Notes: generated from the letters alone by a model not told the origin. DNA of 64,000 nt from Sparassis latifolia (GCA_018466975.1 CM031558.1:3100001-3164000), one strand, 5' to 3'; shown: positions 48,715 through 60,534, numbered from the stretch's first letter. Translations and numbers: made by a program.

Positions 48715-50085
48715 TACCCAGTGCGACAGTTTTGCCCGCTGCGAAGTCTCTCGGACTGGGTACGACAACCTGCCTGCTGCCATTTCTCTCGGACTGGGTA
48801 CGACGGCCAGGCTGCTGCCATTTCTCTCGGACTGGGTACGACGGCATGGGTCCTGCATGACTGCATGTGACCTGCTGCTGTTCGGAGATGACACCCTGCT
48901 GTTGCCGCGAAAATGGCAGCTCGCAGGCTGTCGTACCCAGTCCGAGAGAAATGGCTCGCAGGCCATCGTACCCAGCGTGAGAGAAAAGCAGCAGGTCGCA
49001 GGCCGTCGTACCCAGTCCGAGAGAAATGGCGGTAGCTAGGCCCTCGTACCCAGTCCGAGAGGAGAATGGCGGGCCGCAGGCTATCGCACCCAGTCCGAGA
49101 GAAATGGCTCACAGGCCGGGGTCCCAGTCTGAGAGAAACCACTGTGTCGGACTGAGTCCGACACACATGGCAGGTCGCAGGCTGTCGTACCCAGTCCGAG
49201 AGAAATAGCAGCAGCCAGGCCGTCGTACCCAGTCCGACAGTAAAAGTGATGGGTCGAGGCTGTCGTACCCAGTCCGAAAGAAATTAATGGCATCAGCCAG
49301 GCCGTCGTACCCAGTCCGAGAGAAATGGCAGCAGGCAGGCTGTCGTACCCAGTCCGAGAGACACAGCAGGTCGCAGGTCGTGCTACTCAGCGTGAGAGAA
49401 CAATAGCAGGCCGCAGGGTGTCGTACCCAGTCCGAGAGAAACAGCAGGTCACAGGCCGTGATACAGTGCAAAAGAAAAATAGCAGCTTGCAGGCCATCGT
49501 ACCCAGTCCGAGAGACACCGCAAGTCAACAGACCATGGTACTCAGTGTGAGAGAACAATAGCAGGCCGCAGGGTGTCGTACCCAGTCCGAGAGAAGCGGC
49601 AGGTCACAGACCGTGGTACCCAGCATGAGAGAAAAATAGCAGGCTGCACGGTGTCGTACCCAGTCCGAGAGAAATGGCTCACAGGCTGTGGTCCTAGCCT
49701 AAGAGAAACCACTGTGTCGGACTGAGTTCGACCCTCATGGCAGGTCACAGGCTGTCGTACCCAGTCCGAGAGAAACAGCAGGTCAACAGGCTGTGGTACC
49801 CAGTGCAAGAGAAAAATGGCAGGTCGCAGCCTGGCGTACCCAGTCCGAGAGTCCGAGAGAAATAGCTCACAGTCGGACTCAGTCCGACACATATGGCAGG
49901 CAGCAGGCTGTTGTACCCAGTCCGAGAGAGACAGCAGGTCACAGACTGTGGTACCCAGTGCGACACAAAAAATACCAGGTCGCAGGCTGTCATACCCAGT
50001 CCGAGAGAAACAGCAGGATACAGGCTGTGGTACCCAGTGCAAGGTTGTCATATTCAGTCCAAGAATAGCAGGTCACAGGCCATCA
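48715..50085. repeat. Satellite family B (about 37-bp unit)
   Basis: Around thirty units built on GTCGTACCCAGTCCGAGAGAA, followed by an AGCAGGTCGCAGG-type spacer. The first three units (about 48755-48845) are in the opposite orientation; the direction flips around 48850-48930. Some units carry an extended dyad GTGTCGGACTGAGTCCGACAC. The translated peptides (for example FLSDWVRQ or FSRTGYD repeats) are artefacts of the array. Confidence 0.92.
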
Positions 50086-50530
50086 TATGCAGTCTGACAC
50101 AGATGGCAGGTTGCACGTCGTCGTACCCAGTCCAAGAGAAGCCACTGTGTGATATGTTGGACTGGGTCCGACACCCATGGCAGGGCACTGTGTGTCGTCG
50201 TATGCAGCCTGGAAGAAGCCACTGTGTGTTGTGTTGGACTGGGTCTGACACAGATAGCAGGGCACTGTGTGTCGGACTGGGTCCAACACAGATCACAGGG
50301 TACTGTGTCTCGGACTGGGTCCGACATAGATGGCAGGTCACTGAATCTCGGACTGGGTCCGACAGATGGCAGGTCACACATCGTCGTATCCAGTCCAAGA
50401 GAAGCCACTGTGTGTTGTGTTGGACTGGGTCCGACACGCATGCCAGGGCACTGTGTGTCGGACTGAGTCCAACACAGATGGCAGGGTACTGTGTCTCGGA
50501 CTGGGTCCGACACAGATGGCCGTGCACTGA
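50086..50530. repeat. Satellite family B', palindromic variant
   Basis: About ten units carrying TCGGACTGGGTCCGA (6-bp arms, TGG centre) followed by CACAGATGGCAGG-like spacers, some with GAAGCCACTGTGTG insertions. Confidence 0.88.
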
Positions 50531-50646
50531 CAGCATACAGAATGCTATGGACCGCATACGGAGTGCTACAGACCACTATAGACCGCATACAGAGTGTCGT
50601 AGTCCACATACGAACGTTCGTAGACCACATACGGACATTTGTAGTC
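50531..50646. repeat. Satellite family D, first block (about 21-23 bp)
   Basis: Five to six copies of a GTAGACCACATACGAACGTT-like unit with a small ACGAACGTTCGT palindrome. The same family returns at 52741-52990. Confidence 0.85.
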
Positions 50647-51380
50647 AGGTTATGAGGCCTCCTAGGACGAGCGTAGGGTCGCTGAGGGCGGGCAACCCCA
50701 ACCCTAGGGTGGGGGTTCCCCGAGCGGACGCTAGGGGTACGCGTCCCCTTTGGGAAGGAGGCCGTTGCCGAACCCTACGGACTGTGCCGTAGGGCACGTG
50801 CACCATCACTAGCACTGGTGAGGGGCCTCTGACCTGCGCGGCCGTCGCGGACGACCATGCGTGGAAAGGCACAGGTGGCTGCACAGGCGAGGTGGCGCGG
50901 GGGGGGGGCAAAGCATGCTGGCCATGAGTGGCCGTCGTAGACGACTGTTCGAGTTGCATGGGGTTCCAGGTCTAAGTTGAACTTGAGCCAAGGCTAGGTA
51001 CGTGTCTGCTTTGGGAAGGAGGCTGTTGCCCAACACTACAAAAGGTGCTGCAGGCACGTACACCATCACTAGCGCTGGTGAGGGGCCACTGTCCTGCGTG
51101 GCCGTCGTGGACGGCCATGCACGGAGAGGCTCCACTGGCTGCATAGGCCAGGTGGCACAGGAGGTAAACCACGCTGGCCACGAGTGGCCGTCCTGGACGG
51201 CCGTTCGAGGTGCATGAACTGCCAGTACTGAGTGGAACCTGAGCCAAGGCTAGGTACGTGTCTGCTTTGGGAAGGAGGCTGTTGCCCAACACTACAAAAG
51301 GTGCTGCAGGCACGTGCACCATCACTAGCGCTGGTGAGGGGCCGCTGTCCTGCGTGGCCGTCGTGGACGGCCATACATGG
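50647..51380. repeat. Satellite family A, second block
   Basis: A unit almost identical to 47813-48154 (to about 50985), then two more diverged ~255-bp units starting near 50985 and 51240. These share GGCTAGGTACGTGTCTGCTT, CATCACTAGCGCTGGTGAGG and the dyad GGCCGTCGTGGACGGCC. Confidence 0.9.
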
Positions 51381-51584
51381 TGGTGGTGGTGTATTACCGA
51401 CATGGGTCCCAGTTAGGAATGCTGGGCTGCCACTGTAGTAAGCATATGATAAACTAGACCTGTAGTAATGTACTACGCAATCATGATATGTATTATTACA
51501 GCGACACATCCATAACCAATGCCACTTCAAAAGCCTCATACTCCTCAACCATAGCTCACAGCCAAAAGAGGCTCAGATGGCTGC
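51381..51584. other. Unique spacer inside the satellite block
   Basis: AT-richer single-copy sequence; no gene recognised. Confidence 0.5.
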
Positions 51585-52740
51585 ATAGGCCAGGTGGCAC
51601 AGTCAGCAAAGCACAGCGGCTGTGAGTGGCCGTCCTGGACGGCCATCTGCTGTAGTGGCCACCAGGGGGATAAACCAAGTGGCAGTCCAGGAAGGCCATG
51701 CATGGCTTGCACAAAAAATGGCCTTCCTCGACGGCCACCTGTGGTACTGACCATGAGTGGCCATCCTGGATGGCCATCTGCTGCACTGGCCATGAGAGTG
51801 ACAAACTACAAGTGGCAGTCCGGGAAGGCCATGTACAGCTTGTACAAGAAATGGCCTTCCCGGACGGCCACCTGCTGCAGTGGCCACCAGAGAGATAAAG
51901 CACAAGTGGCAGTCCAGGAAGGCCATGTATAGCTTGCACAAAAAATGGCCTTCCCGGACGGCCACCTGTGGTACTGACCATGAGTGGCCTTCCTGGACAG
52001 CCATCTGCTGTACTGGCCATGAGAGTGACAAACCACAAGTGGCAGTCCAGGAAGGCTATGAACAGCTTGCACAAGAAATGGCCTTCCCGGACGGCCACCT
52101 GCTGCAGTGGCCACCAGAGAGACAGACCACAAGTGGCAGTCCAGGAAGGCCATGCATAGCTTGCACAAAAAATGGCCTTCCTCGACGGCCACCTGTGGTA
52201 CAGACCATGAGTGGCCGTCGCGGACGGCCATCTGCTGTAGTGGCCATGAGAGTGACAAACTACAGGTGGCAGTCCAGGCAGGCCATGTACAGCTTGTACA
52301 AGAAATGGCCTTCCCGGATGGCCACCTGCTGTAGTGGCCACCAGAGGGACAAACCACAAGTGGCAGTCCAGGAAGGCCATGGCTTGCACAAAAAATGGCC
52401 TTCCCGGACGGCCACCTGTGATACTGACCAGGAGTGGCCGTCCTGGATGGCCACTGCTGCAATAGCTGCCTGAGGGACAAACCACAAGTGGCAGTCCAGG
52501 AAGGCCATAAATGGCTTGCACAAGAAATGGCCATCCCAGACGGCCACCTGTGGTACTGACTATAGGTGGTCATCTTGGACAGCCATCTGCTTCAATGGCC
52601 TTCACAGGGATGAACAATAAGTCGCAGTCCAGGAAGGCCATACATGACATACCTAATAAACGCTCATCTCAGACTGCCACTAAGGGTACCAACAAACTTA
52701 CATGGCCGTCCTGGACGGCCACCGGCAGTGAGAAGCCCTG
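51585..52740. repeat. Satellite family C with GGCCGTCC dyads
   Basis: Seven to eight units of about 95 or 135 bp, containing GTGGCAGTCCAGGAAGGCCA, GCTTGCACAAAAAATGG and one or two dyads TGGCCGTCCTGGACGGCCA (9-bp arms, one central base) or diverged forms such as GGCCTTCCCGGACGGCC. Open frames across it are by-products of the periodicity. Confidence 0.92.
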
Positions 52741-52990
52741 TGTGGCTGTGTCGTAGCCCACGTACGAAGCATTGTAGGCGACATACCAACAATCGTAGAT
52801 GGCATATGAATATGTCTATAGACCGCATACAGAGTGTCGTAGCCCGCATACGAACGTTCGTAGACCACATACCGACGTTTGTAGTCCACATACAAATGTT
52901 TCTAAGCGACATGCAAATATTTCTAAGCGGCATACAAAAAATACTTCTAAGCGACAGACCGCTATACACCGCATACTGACGTTTACAGAG
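52741..52990. repeat. Satellite family D, second block
   Basis: About ten units of 21-24 bp related to 50531-50646, with CATACGAACGTTCGTAG and TTTCTAAGCGACATGC variants. Confidence 0.85.
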
Positions 52991-53008
52991 TACTATCTAT
53001 AGGCCGCA

Positions 53009-53029
53009 GGCCTAACGCTACGTTAGGCC
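53009..53029. repeat. Perfect hairpin GGCCTAACG-CTA-CGTTAGGCC
   Basis: 9-bp perfect arms with a 3-nt loop, exactly where the satellite block ends. The arm contains CCTAACG, which recurs as CGTTAGG in the 54.5-kb array and as CCTAACG at the start of the 60.4-kb array. Confidence 0.85.
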
Positions 53030-54463
53030 GCCCGACTTTCCGCCCCTGTATCCCTTCCTTCCTCCCTCGTTTCGGTCCCTCGGCTATCTCAAAAGATCGC
53101 CCGACATCGAATCTACCAACTACCCGAAGATACAGTTCGACGGAGATCTGGGTCGCCGTGGCCACCGGCGGCAATCAGCCGACTTTCCCACCTCGCGCGT
53201 CTTCGACTCCTCGATTTTTTCTCGTCCTCACCCTCTACCCCTCACCTCATATTGTATATCGTCCGATAGCCTGGCCGTCTGGCTTCAAGATACTACCGAT
53301 TTCGGGAGGGGTTCAAGAGTTTGGTCGACGATACAGCCGGGCGAAGTGGCGGGGTGCGCGCCGGCGCGCCCTTGGTGAGTTCTCTCCCTTCGTTTCCGAT
53401 GTTGCGCACACTCAAATCCCTCGAACGCGATAGGGTCAGGTAGACGACGGTCGTGGCTACAAGACGAGACCCCGCTCGGGGAGAACGGCCTCGTCGTTGT
53501 GAAGATACAGGGAAGGAAGTGGGAGGGCGCGCACCAGCGGGAACGAGGTAAGCTGACCCACACTCAATGCTCTTCCATTCGCCCATCGAGGGGGCTCGAA
53601 ACTGCTTGCGAACCGTAGAACGGGTCGTAGGCAGCTTGTTTCTGCCTGCCTGTCTCATTTCTCGTCCAACGCAGCGTGTCAGTGTCGCGTTTCTCGAGCG
53701 ACACGACCTCTACCCCTCGCGGTCCCCTGCACCATCGAACACGAACGTTCGACCGCGCGTTCACCCTGGAGGGTTGTAGAGGGCCGAGGTGAGTATGAAG
53801 CACCTTTTCTTTGTTTTTCAGCCGTGCTAACACTTTGCAGCCACCTCGTTGTCGCGCCAGCCACTGCGGTGCAACAGCGGCGTGCAGCCCCCCTCCTTGC
53901 GGTCGCGGAGGCCCTGCGAAGCCTCACCACACCCCACTCCACCTCCCTGCACCCTCCGTCGACCCTCTGCTTCGCGCGCAGGCCCGCGACGATGAACGAC
54001 GGCAACTCTGTCGCCACACCGGCCTCCACCCTGTGCCTTGCGCTCCTCCAGGCTGTGGAACGCAAACGTTCGGCGGCATGTTTATTTTCGAAGGTCGAAG
54101 GGCATGCCAGGTAAGTAAACAATGCTTTTTTGTCCCTATCCCACTGTGCTAACATTTTGCAGTCTCATCGTTGTCGCGCCGGCCACCGCGGTGCCACAAC
54201 GACGTGCAGCCCCCTCCTCGCGGTCGCCTCAGCTCCTCGAAGCCTCGCCACACCCCACCCCACTTCCCCGCAGCCTGCTTCGGCCCTCTTCGACGTGCTC
54301 AGACAGACCACGGCGAACGACGGCACCACAGTGGTCGCGTCGGCCATTGCGTCGGCCATCGCGGAGGAACGACCTCGCCGACCTCCCTCCTAGCGGTCTC
54401 CAGGCCCCGACGCTGGCCCGGGTCACCTCAGAACACTGTAACGATTTCTATGCACCGTCGTAT
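53030..54463. repeat. Leader-like region with a ~300-bp tandem duplication
   Basis: No protein gene recognised. Two copies lie at about 53815-54120 and 54121-54400. Both start with a TTTTTGT...GTGCTAACA-TTTGCAG stretch that resembles a branch point and acceptor, continue with CGTTGTCGCGCC, CGTGCAGCCCC and CACACCCCAC, and the first ends at a GGTAAGTAA donor-like site. They may be non-coding leader exons of the helicase gene downstream. Before 53810 further donor-like GTGAG/GTAAGC sites follow each other without coding frame. Confidence 0.6.
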
Positions 54464-54611
54464 GAGCGTTATCTGAACGTTAGCTTGACGGAGCGTTATC
54501 TGAACGTTAGGCTGACGGAGCGTTACATCCGAACGTTAGGCTGACGGAGCGTTATCTGAACGTTAGGCTGACGGAGCGTTATCTTGATGTTAGATGACCG
54601 TTATCTGAATC
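54464..54611 (+). repeat. 27-bp tandem array upstream of helicase
   Basis: Units at 54464-54490, 54491-54517, 54518-54546 and 54547-54573, then a diverged fifth copy to 54599 and a partial sixth. The consensus starts GAGCGTTATCTGAACG and ends TTAGGCTGACG. Confidence 0.95.
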
Positions 54612-54943
54612 GCCGGACGATCACGTGCCTCTGGACTTGTCGCGTCGCGAAGTCTGATGCTGTACCTCTTCCGCACCACCGCGACAACGCTCATTCCTCT
54701 ATCTTCCGTGCTTGTGCTTCGAGATTACCTCCCCCCTGAAACGCTGGTGATTGTGTACCGGTGTGCAACTGGTACTGAGCTGTACAACAGCGAGGTGTCG
54801 TACAAGACGTTCGACATCCATAGTAGACGACAGCGTTAGGAAAGTCAGGACGCTTTCGAGTCTAGGTGTGTAGGCAGGCGACAATACGCTGGCTTTTTAT
54901 TCCAGGAGGTGGAAGGCTGAGTCGGTTGGCTCAGTGCACGTCG

Positions 54944-57900
54944 ATGGTCAGGAAGGCTGGCAGAAGTTCGCACAGGTGCTTGGTGCCTGGGTGTCGTCGT
55001 GCCGACGTACCACCTGCAGAAGCAAAGAATGATTATGAAACACACAAGAAGAAATACCACTCGACATCACACAGATTCGAATACTATGGTGAGTGACAGA
55101 CTGCATACAATTGACTAGCATCTAACGGTACGCAGGTCAATTGGTGACAATAGTACGAGACCCGATCAGTCAGCTGCTGCCGTGCCCATGTGGGAACGAA
55201 GCACACGCGAGGTACAACTTCCACAAGATCTTTCAACTCGTCAGGAAGACTCCACATCCGACTGGTGACGAATACCCGGACATCTTGGACACAGCGGAGG
55301 AGCCTCCTTTGAAGCGGACACGAGTAGAAGACACGGAGGGGGAAGATGGAAAACCCCCAAGCTGGTGTTCTGCGGCAACTGAGCAGGAAGGCGAGCAGGA
55401 AGGCAGAGCCATAGGGATGGGCTCGAGCTCGCGTGTGGACACCATTGGAGTGATTGCGACCGAATTGGAAGACGGGATCACGCAAACACCGGGGCTAGAT
55501 GATTCGGAGAGAGTAAACGACACGCATATAGCGAGGTTAGAAGAGTGTAAGGGGAAGGGTGTGCACGATGGTGAGGTCGACCGTCATGCGACCTGGCCGC
55601 TCTCAACCATCGAAGATGAAGATGCGGATGTGGACATCACAGACGATGATATGGCCGGCGAAGACGAGGAAATGCAGGAGGATTTCGAAGCGATCCCGCG
55701 AGAGAATGCGGAATGGCGAGAGACGTTGACCGCAGAGCGTCGGCTGTCCTTGGGCAGAGCAATAGAGAAGTGGGGGATTCGGGTGGACAGCAAATATAGA
55801 TTAACGGCTTGTCTGCCGTGCGGAATCCCAATACGCTGGGACCACATACACAGACACATAAGGAACAAGCATCCGACTGCTCGGAATGCGCCCCACGACG
55901 AGCGACTACCAGAGAAACACGATGTGCACAAAATTTTGTGCGAACTTGGCGCAGATCGGCCCGTGTCCGTCCTACCGGGCCCCATCCGTGCGATTGCAGG
56001 GTTGAAGATTGTGGATGGATTTAGATGCCGGGTGTCAGGATGCCTGGACGCAAAGGTTTTCTCGTCTGTCAAACGGTTCCACGAGCATTGCCGGGTCGAG
56101 CACCAAGATGTACCAGCTCGCGCTCGGGAGCGGAGCGTAGTGCGTGCGCATGTGCTGAGCATGGTCAGGAACAAGATGCAGAGGGTAGAGGTGCTGCCGG
56201 AGGAGGGGAGCACGGGAGCGGTTTCGATATTGGAGATCAAAGCTCACGCAGAAGGGGCCGGACTGCACAAGAGGATCGTCGTGTACAAAAGGGCAGAGAA
56301 TGCCCGGGCGCGAGGAACACTGCTGGCGCAGACGGATTGGGAGCAGAGTCTCATCGATGTGCATATACCTGCGCTTCGACAAACGGCAGACCCACCGTCG
56401 AAGGATACAGAATGCGAATTATACCGATTGATGGAAATGACGCGGGAATACTACAAGGACACGGCCGAGGAGATCGCAACGCTGAGGAGAGGCGTACGGC
56501 GGAAACTAGTATCGACACAACGTGCCGGGGAAATCGAGAGTAGACTGTTTAATCCACTGCAGGAAAAAGACACTCTCAGACGATATTCGGACTTTATGGC
56601 GACGTTTCTGTGCTTTCTCTTGCGACATATCGCGAAACCGGTGGATAATTTCATGGTCAGCATACACCCACAAACGCAAGCGCAGTTGTTGAAGCTTAGG
56701 GACGTCGTGTCCAAACAAACGACTGAGGCTCCCGAGGTGAAGGAACAGATCCACGCCGCGGTGATGTCGGTACTCACACACGTCAGTGATGAATATCGCG
56801 TAGACGAAAGCCGTGAACTCTTCACTCTATTCCTGATCGCACACCACATCAAGGACGACTCGGGCAACATGGTAAAAGCAGGGCATGTACCGCCGAATAT
56901 ATCGAAGGCGCAGTGGTGCTTTAGAGCGACAGCTGCACATGAAATCGTCCGAGTGTCGCCAATGTTCGGGAACGACCAAGAACAGTGAGTATCAATCGCG
57001 GACATACCAAGTGAGACGTGGAGCTGATACAATGACAGGGCTTATGAGTCGGTAATAAAGGATTACTTGGTCGAGGGCGAACCAACACTGTTCAACTCGC
57101 TGCGGCAAACAATGTCCTTCACGTCCGCGTTATCGTATCTGGAGCCGGGAATGGCGAGGTTCAATTGGGATGCGACGATGAGCGTGCTCTCGATGGATGG
57201 GCACGCGATACCCATGAAGAAGTTGCAAAAAGCAATACGTACCGCCGTGGATGAGATGGAAGGAATGATCGCGAAGTTATTTGGAGAATGCGAGTACAGA
57301 GATATACTCGCATACATCGATGAACGGATGGACCCGATGAATGAGTCGGACTGGTTCAGGGATCGACCACGGGAACCGAAAGTGGGCTACAGCGTCGTGA
57401 ACGAGCAGCAGAACGACCTGGCACGGTTTGGGGATAGACTGTTGGAGAAGCTCGTACGGGACGACCGGTTTTTCGTAATGCTCGATGGTACGACAGTGCC
57501 GCAGAGAGGCGAGTACTCATCGTCACGCGTGGGTTCTATAGCTGACCTAGAATGTAGCGAATATCAGAGAGTGGCTGAGCGTGCTGGACCAGCTCATTGG
57601 GACGTCGTACTTTGCGGTGATCTCGACGTGGGGTGGAGGTGCGAGAGGGACTGAGTGCAACATACGGCATGCTAATGATGGCGAGCGGGAGCTATACATC
57701 TTGAATGGGATGCTGACTATATGCACGACTTATGTGAAGACGCAGAGTATTCAGGGCCACGGGAGGATGATCGCCCGAGCACCCGCATTCGCCGTCTCGC
57801 GATTGTTGCTGTTGATGCTGGCCGTAATTCATCCCACTGCGGCCGTGCTTGCGACATACTTGATGGACGTTAAACTGGCCCGGAACTATCTTTCATATGT

Positions 57901-60363
57901 ATTTGTGCAACACGGTGCGATCATGACGAGCGAACGGTTTGGGAAGACCATTGCCCACCACACGGAGAAGTATTTGGGCGTCGAGATGGGGCTTCGAGAC
58001 TGGCGACAATTGATGTGCACCATTCTCGTGAATATAGCAAAGGTCGATTTTGGGGTGCCTGATGAAGATGACCAAGATTTGGAGGACATACACAAAGCGT
58101 TTGCGCACTCGAGAAGTGTGGGAGAATTACGTTATGCGTTGCAAGAGACGAACGCACTGTCTGAACTATCGCATACAGCGGTGGCGTCGACTCAGCGCGT
58201 AAGCCTGCGATGGCACAGGACGATAGGAATGGCGCATCCTCGCATTCAAGAGAAAGTTAGGGATGGAACAGCGGTCGACGAGATGGAGGGCATACAAGAG
58301 CATCAGTTGGCTCCCCTGGCAATGGCGATGGAACCCGCGATACGAAAGCTATTCGGTGAGGTGGAAGAAAAGCTGGTTCAAACTACGGTGGACGTAATGC
58401 AAGCCGTAGGTTCGGAGCAGATCAGACAGATCACGAGCGCACTTAGCGATTACATCCCCGCAAAACTACTAGAGAAACAGCGAATTCCGGCACTAGTCGT
58501 ACATCCGTCGTTGGTGAAGACGCTGCACACGGCGATACCTGCGCACGACAATCCACGATTCACGTCAGCGCAGCAGGCCGAGCTAGTGCAGTCCTCGCTA
58601 ACGGGAGACTACGTTCTAGCAGTGCTTCCGACTGGAAGTGGGAAAAGCATGGCTTTTTTTGCGGCGGCCACCCTGCTAGACAACGAGATGTTCATCGTTA
58701 TATCCCCGCTCACCGCGTTGACTGACGACTTGGCAAGACGACTAGCTAGCACGACAGTACCAGGTGGAAAATGGCCACACGTTTCGGACTATTTCGCCGC
58801 GCGAATAGTTCTCGTCTCCGCACATCAAGCAGGGACACAGGACTTTATGAACTGGGCAACATCGTATGCGGCGAGCATCCGACGAGTGTTCATCGACGAG
58901 TCGCACCACGTATACACCTCGGACTCGTACAGGGAATGCTTCAAACTATTCCACAAGCTGACGAGCCTCAAAAAACCCATCACGTTGATGTCGGCGACGA
59001 TATTCCCTACGTCTGTTCCGCGGTTGTGCGAAGTGATGGGAATAAATCCAATATTGCTGAGGGAGATTCGAGGATGCACAGCGAGGCCGAACATCAAATA
59101 CACGGTCGTGAAGGTCAAGAAGGAGGAGATGCTAGATGAACTGCATAAGTTTCATCAAGCGATTGAGTTGTCGGAGGACGAGCGAGGGCTAATATATTGC
59201 ACAACAACAAAAGCATGTCGACAAGTGGGGGAAAGGTTGGGGATAGAATATTACTACAGTGCAATACATCCGGACCCACATCAGAATAGCGAGGAGAAGA
59301 CACTGAGAGAAAGGAAGTGGAGAGACGGGCTGGATGGACCATCACGGTGGATGGCCGCGACGCTGTGTTTTGGGCAAGGGATCGACTTTCCGAAAGTGAG
59401 GTGGGTAATCCACGCGGAGGTACGGAACTTGATGGACTTCTGTCAAGAGTCGGGTCGCGCGGGGAGAGACGGAGAGCCTGCACGGTCGCATGTGCTGTGG
59501 TCGGAAGCACCTCGTCTAGACCCGAAAATGCGCGAGGAGGATGTGGGAGTGTTAGCGATGAGAGAGTTCCTACAGGCGCGGAGGTGCAGAAGATTGTCGA
59601 TGTGGCCTGTAGACGGATACGCGCAATCGTGCGCGGCGCTGGTCGGAGGGCAACTGTGCGATAGATGTGAAGAGGAGTCCGAGGTAAGAAAAGCCTTATA
59701 ACCTCAATCAGAATATCAACAAAAGTGCAGAAACCGCTCGGAACACTACGGCAACCGCTCAGGCTCGATTTGCCGCTGGCAACTAAGCAGCACCATCCAA
59801 AAGTTATATCACCAGCTACCACAGGAGCGGAAATTGAAGAACGTTATCGGGCAGGCCTCGAACAACTAGAGGTATTCAAAGAAATCCTGGATCGCGTGTC
59901 AGAAATGGGGTGCGCAGATTGCTGGGTTATTGGCGAAGAGAATACGCCGTGCGGAGAGCATACACACAAGCGGCCTCGTGAGTTTCACTCCTACATGAGC
60001 AGCATGAAGGCAGTCGACCATCCAGAAAATTTATACTGGCCATACTGCTACCTGTGCTGGATACCGTTCAGATACCCGTGCAAGCACGAGCCTATTCGGC
60101 GGAATTCGAAGGTGACACACGACAAATGTCCCTTCGCCGAAGTGGTACCCACATTGGTCTTACTGATATACATGTATGAAAAGAAGAAAGGAGCGATCTC
60201 GTACATGAGGAAGATTGCCGAGACTTTGGACATTCGGGAAGATCAATACAAGTACTTCTCCAGTTTCGTAGAATGGCTGAAAGCTCCCTGCTCAAGTCCG
60301 TCGGAAATCCCGCGCCCAATCGCATTCATTAATACATATTATAGATTGTTCCGAGCGTTATAG
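54944..60363 (+). CDS. RecQ-type helicase, telomere-linked-helicase-like
   Basis: Five exons (54944-55088, 55136-56984, 57039-57487, 57558-59683, 59731-60363) give an intact 1733-residue protein. The N-terminus has C2H2-like zinc patterns: CLVPGC with a distal HKKKYH, then CLPCGIPI with HIHRHIRNKH around 275. Long helical regions follow. The superfamily-2 helicase core has motif I TGSGKS at ~1173, motif II DESH at ~1261, SATIFP, motif V GQGIDFP, and motif VI QESGRAGRDGE at ~1443, the RecQ form. The C-terminus is Cys/His-rich (CADC, CGEHTH, CYLCW, CKHE). Size, N-terminal zinc sites and RecQ core match fungal subtelomeric helicases of the TLH/UTAS group by general knowledge; the role of those is unsettled. 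A co-oriented JmjC-like gene follows 408 nt downstream. Confidence 0.8.
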
Positions 60364-60427
60364 TACAAAGTACGGAATAAATATATATAAGCAGTGCACA
60401 GCCGAGCCCTTCAGAGCGACGCAGTGA

Positions 60428-60534
60428 GCCTAACGGTAAGACGACGGTAAGCCTAAGAGTAAGAATGACGGTAAGCTAACGGTAAGTCCAACGGTAAGTG
60501 TAACAGTAAGCATGACGGTAAGCTAACGGCGAGA
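60428..60534 (+). repeat. 12-bp tandem array of GGTAAG units
   Basis: GTAAG occurs at 60436, 60447, 60459, 60471, 60482, 60494, 60506 and 60518, that is every 11-12 nt, mostly inside AACGGTAAG or GACGGTAAG. The array starts with AGCCTAACG, the reverse complement of the CGTTAGGCT in the 54.5-kb array. Confidence 0.9.

Noticed and set aside
48915..50085. Regular ~37-bp direct repeats reminiscent of a CRISPR array
   Set aside because: Units are directly adjacent with similar, not unique, sequences between cores; the orientation flips, the genome is eukaryotic with introns, and no cas genes are present.
48655..52530. Many open frames of 60-320 codons on both strands (FLSDWVRQ-, WPSWTAT-like repeats)
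   Set aside because: They follow exactly the period of the satellites, occur in several frames at once and have no independent start context.
54464..54611. Telomere-like TTAGG sequence
   Set aside because: The repeat is 27 bp with a single TTAGG per unit, not the TTAGGG array expected for basidiomycete telomeres; it is not evidence of a chromosome end.
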